The notes beneath the pieces were generated by a model. That model was not told where the DNA came from. It searched no databases and saw only the letters and a program-made list of their open reading frames with translations. 6,320 bases of DNA from Ruminococcus sp. UBA1828 (GTDB lineage Bacteria > Bacillota > Clostridia > Oscillospirales > Ruminococcaceae): NCBI GenBank assembly GCA_002338885.1, contig DDJI01000111.1:44363-50682 (forward strand), in the 5' to 3' direction. This document shows, piece after piece, positions 6,165 through 6,320 of the stretch. Position 1 is the stretch's first letter; each line of letters opens with the position of its first letter. The position numbers and the translations under genes are program-made.

Positions 6165-6320
6165 TCAATCCTTTATCTTTTCGACTATCCTGAGCTTTGC
6201 GGAGTGGGCGCGATTATTTATCTTTATCTCTTCCTCCGAAGGCTCTATCGGTTTTTTGGTTATGAGTTTTGCCCGGGGCGTCTTTCCGCAAACGCAGACC
6301 GGAAACTCCGGCGGGCAGGT
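6165..6320 (-). CDS. rsmH: RsmH (MraW), 16S rRNA (cytosine(1402)-N4)-methyltransferase, C-terminal end only
   Basis: The reading frame is open from the right edge and ends at a TGA at 6165-6167, giving 51 C-terminal residues. The visible part carries the tail typical of RsmH: a cysteine-rich stretch ([12 protein letters not shown]), then a lysine-rich strand ([13 protein letters not shown]) and the terminal basic block with [12 protein letters not shown], equivalent to the family's NPRARSAKLRVAEK. The family methylates N4 of C1402 in the decoding centre of 16S rRNA using S-adenosylmethionine. The SAM-binding core lies outside the window, so activity cannot be judged here. RsmH is normally the first or second gene of the dcw cluster, directly before ftsL, and that is its place here: 31 nt separate its stop from the next start codon. 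The identification is firm because the tail motif and the context agree. Confidence 0.93.
   Translation of the reverse strand, partial: TCPPEFPVCVCGKTPRAKLITKKPIEPSEEEIKINNRAHSAKLRIVEKIKD

Noticed and set aside
1..6320. Signs of a mobile element, CRISPR array, tRNA, phage or defence system.
   Set aside because: The window is filled by conserved dcw genes; I saw no direct-repeat arrays, transposase motifs, tRNA-like folds or foreign-looking composition.

Overview
The window is a stretch of a division and cell wall (dcw) cluster. Every gene lies on the minus strand, so transcription runs from high to low coordinates. The gene order, the meso-diaminopimelate type MurE, the PASTA-bearing class B penicillin-binding protein, the AAAGGA and GGAGG ribosome binding sites and frequent ATA, AGA and AGG codons at roughly balanced GC all suggest a Firmicute. 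A member of the Clostridia is most likely. The assignment is inferred from protein style; no marker in the window gives a species.

In transcription order the layout is: the last 51 codons of rsmH (16S rRNA methyltransferase, entering from the right edge); an ftsL-type small division protein; a 137-nt non-coding leader with two potential RNA hairpins; a class B PBP of the SpoVD/FtsI/PBP2B type with two C-terminal PASTA domains; murE; mraY; and the first 228 codons of a SEDS glycosyltransferase of the FtsW/SpoVE type, cut by the left edge. Apart from the 137-nt leader, the genes are 30-35 nt apart, which fits one operon. I see no rho-independent terminator and no convincing promoter between them.

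The genes act together. MurE adds the third stem-peptide residue to UDP-MurNAc-dipeptide. MraY moves the finished UDP-MurNAc-pentapeptide onto undecaprenyl phosphate to make lipid I. FtsW/SpoVE polymerises lipid II and its partner class B PBP cross-links the strands. FtsL is a membrane component of the division complex that controls this pair. murF does not lie between murE and mraY, and murD does not lie between mraY and ftsW, so those two ligases must be encoded elsewhere.

This is mostly a conserved housekeeping region and I found no undescribed system. The points most worth a second look are the structured leader between ftsL and the PBP gene, a GC-rich hairpin just inside murE, the missing murD, and a long basic N-terminal tail and an altered motif in the FtsW-like protein.
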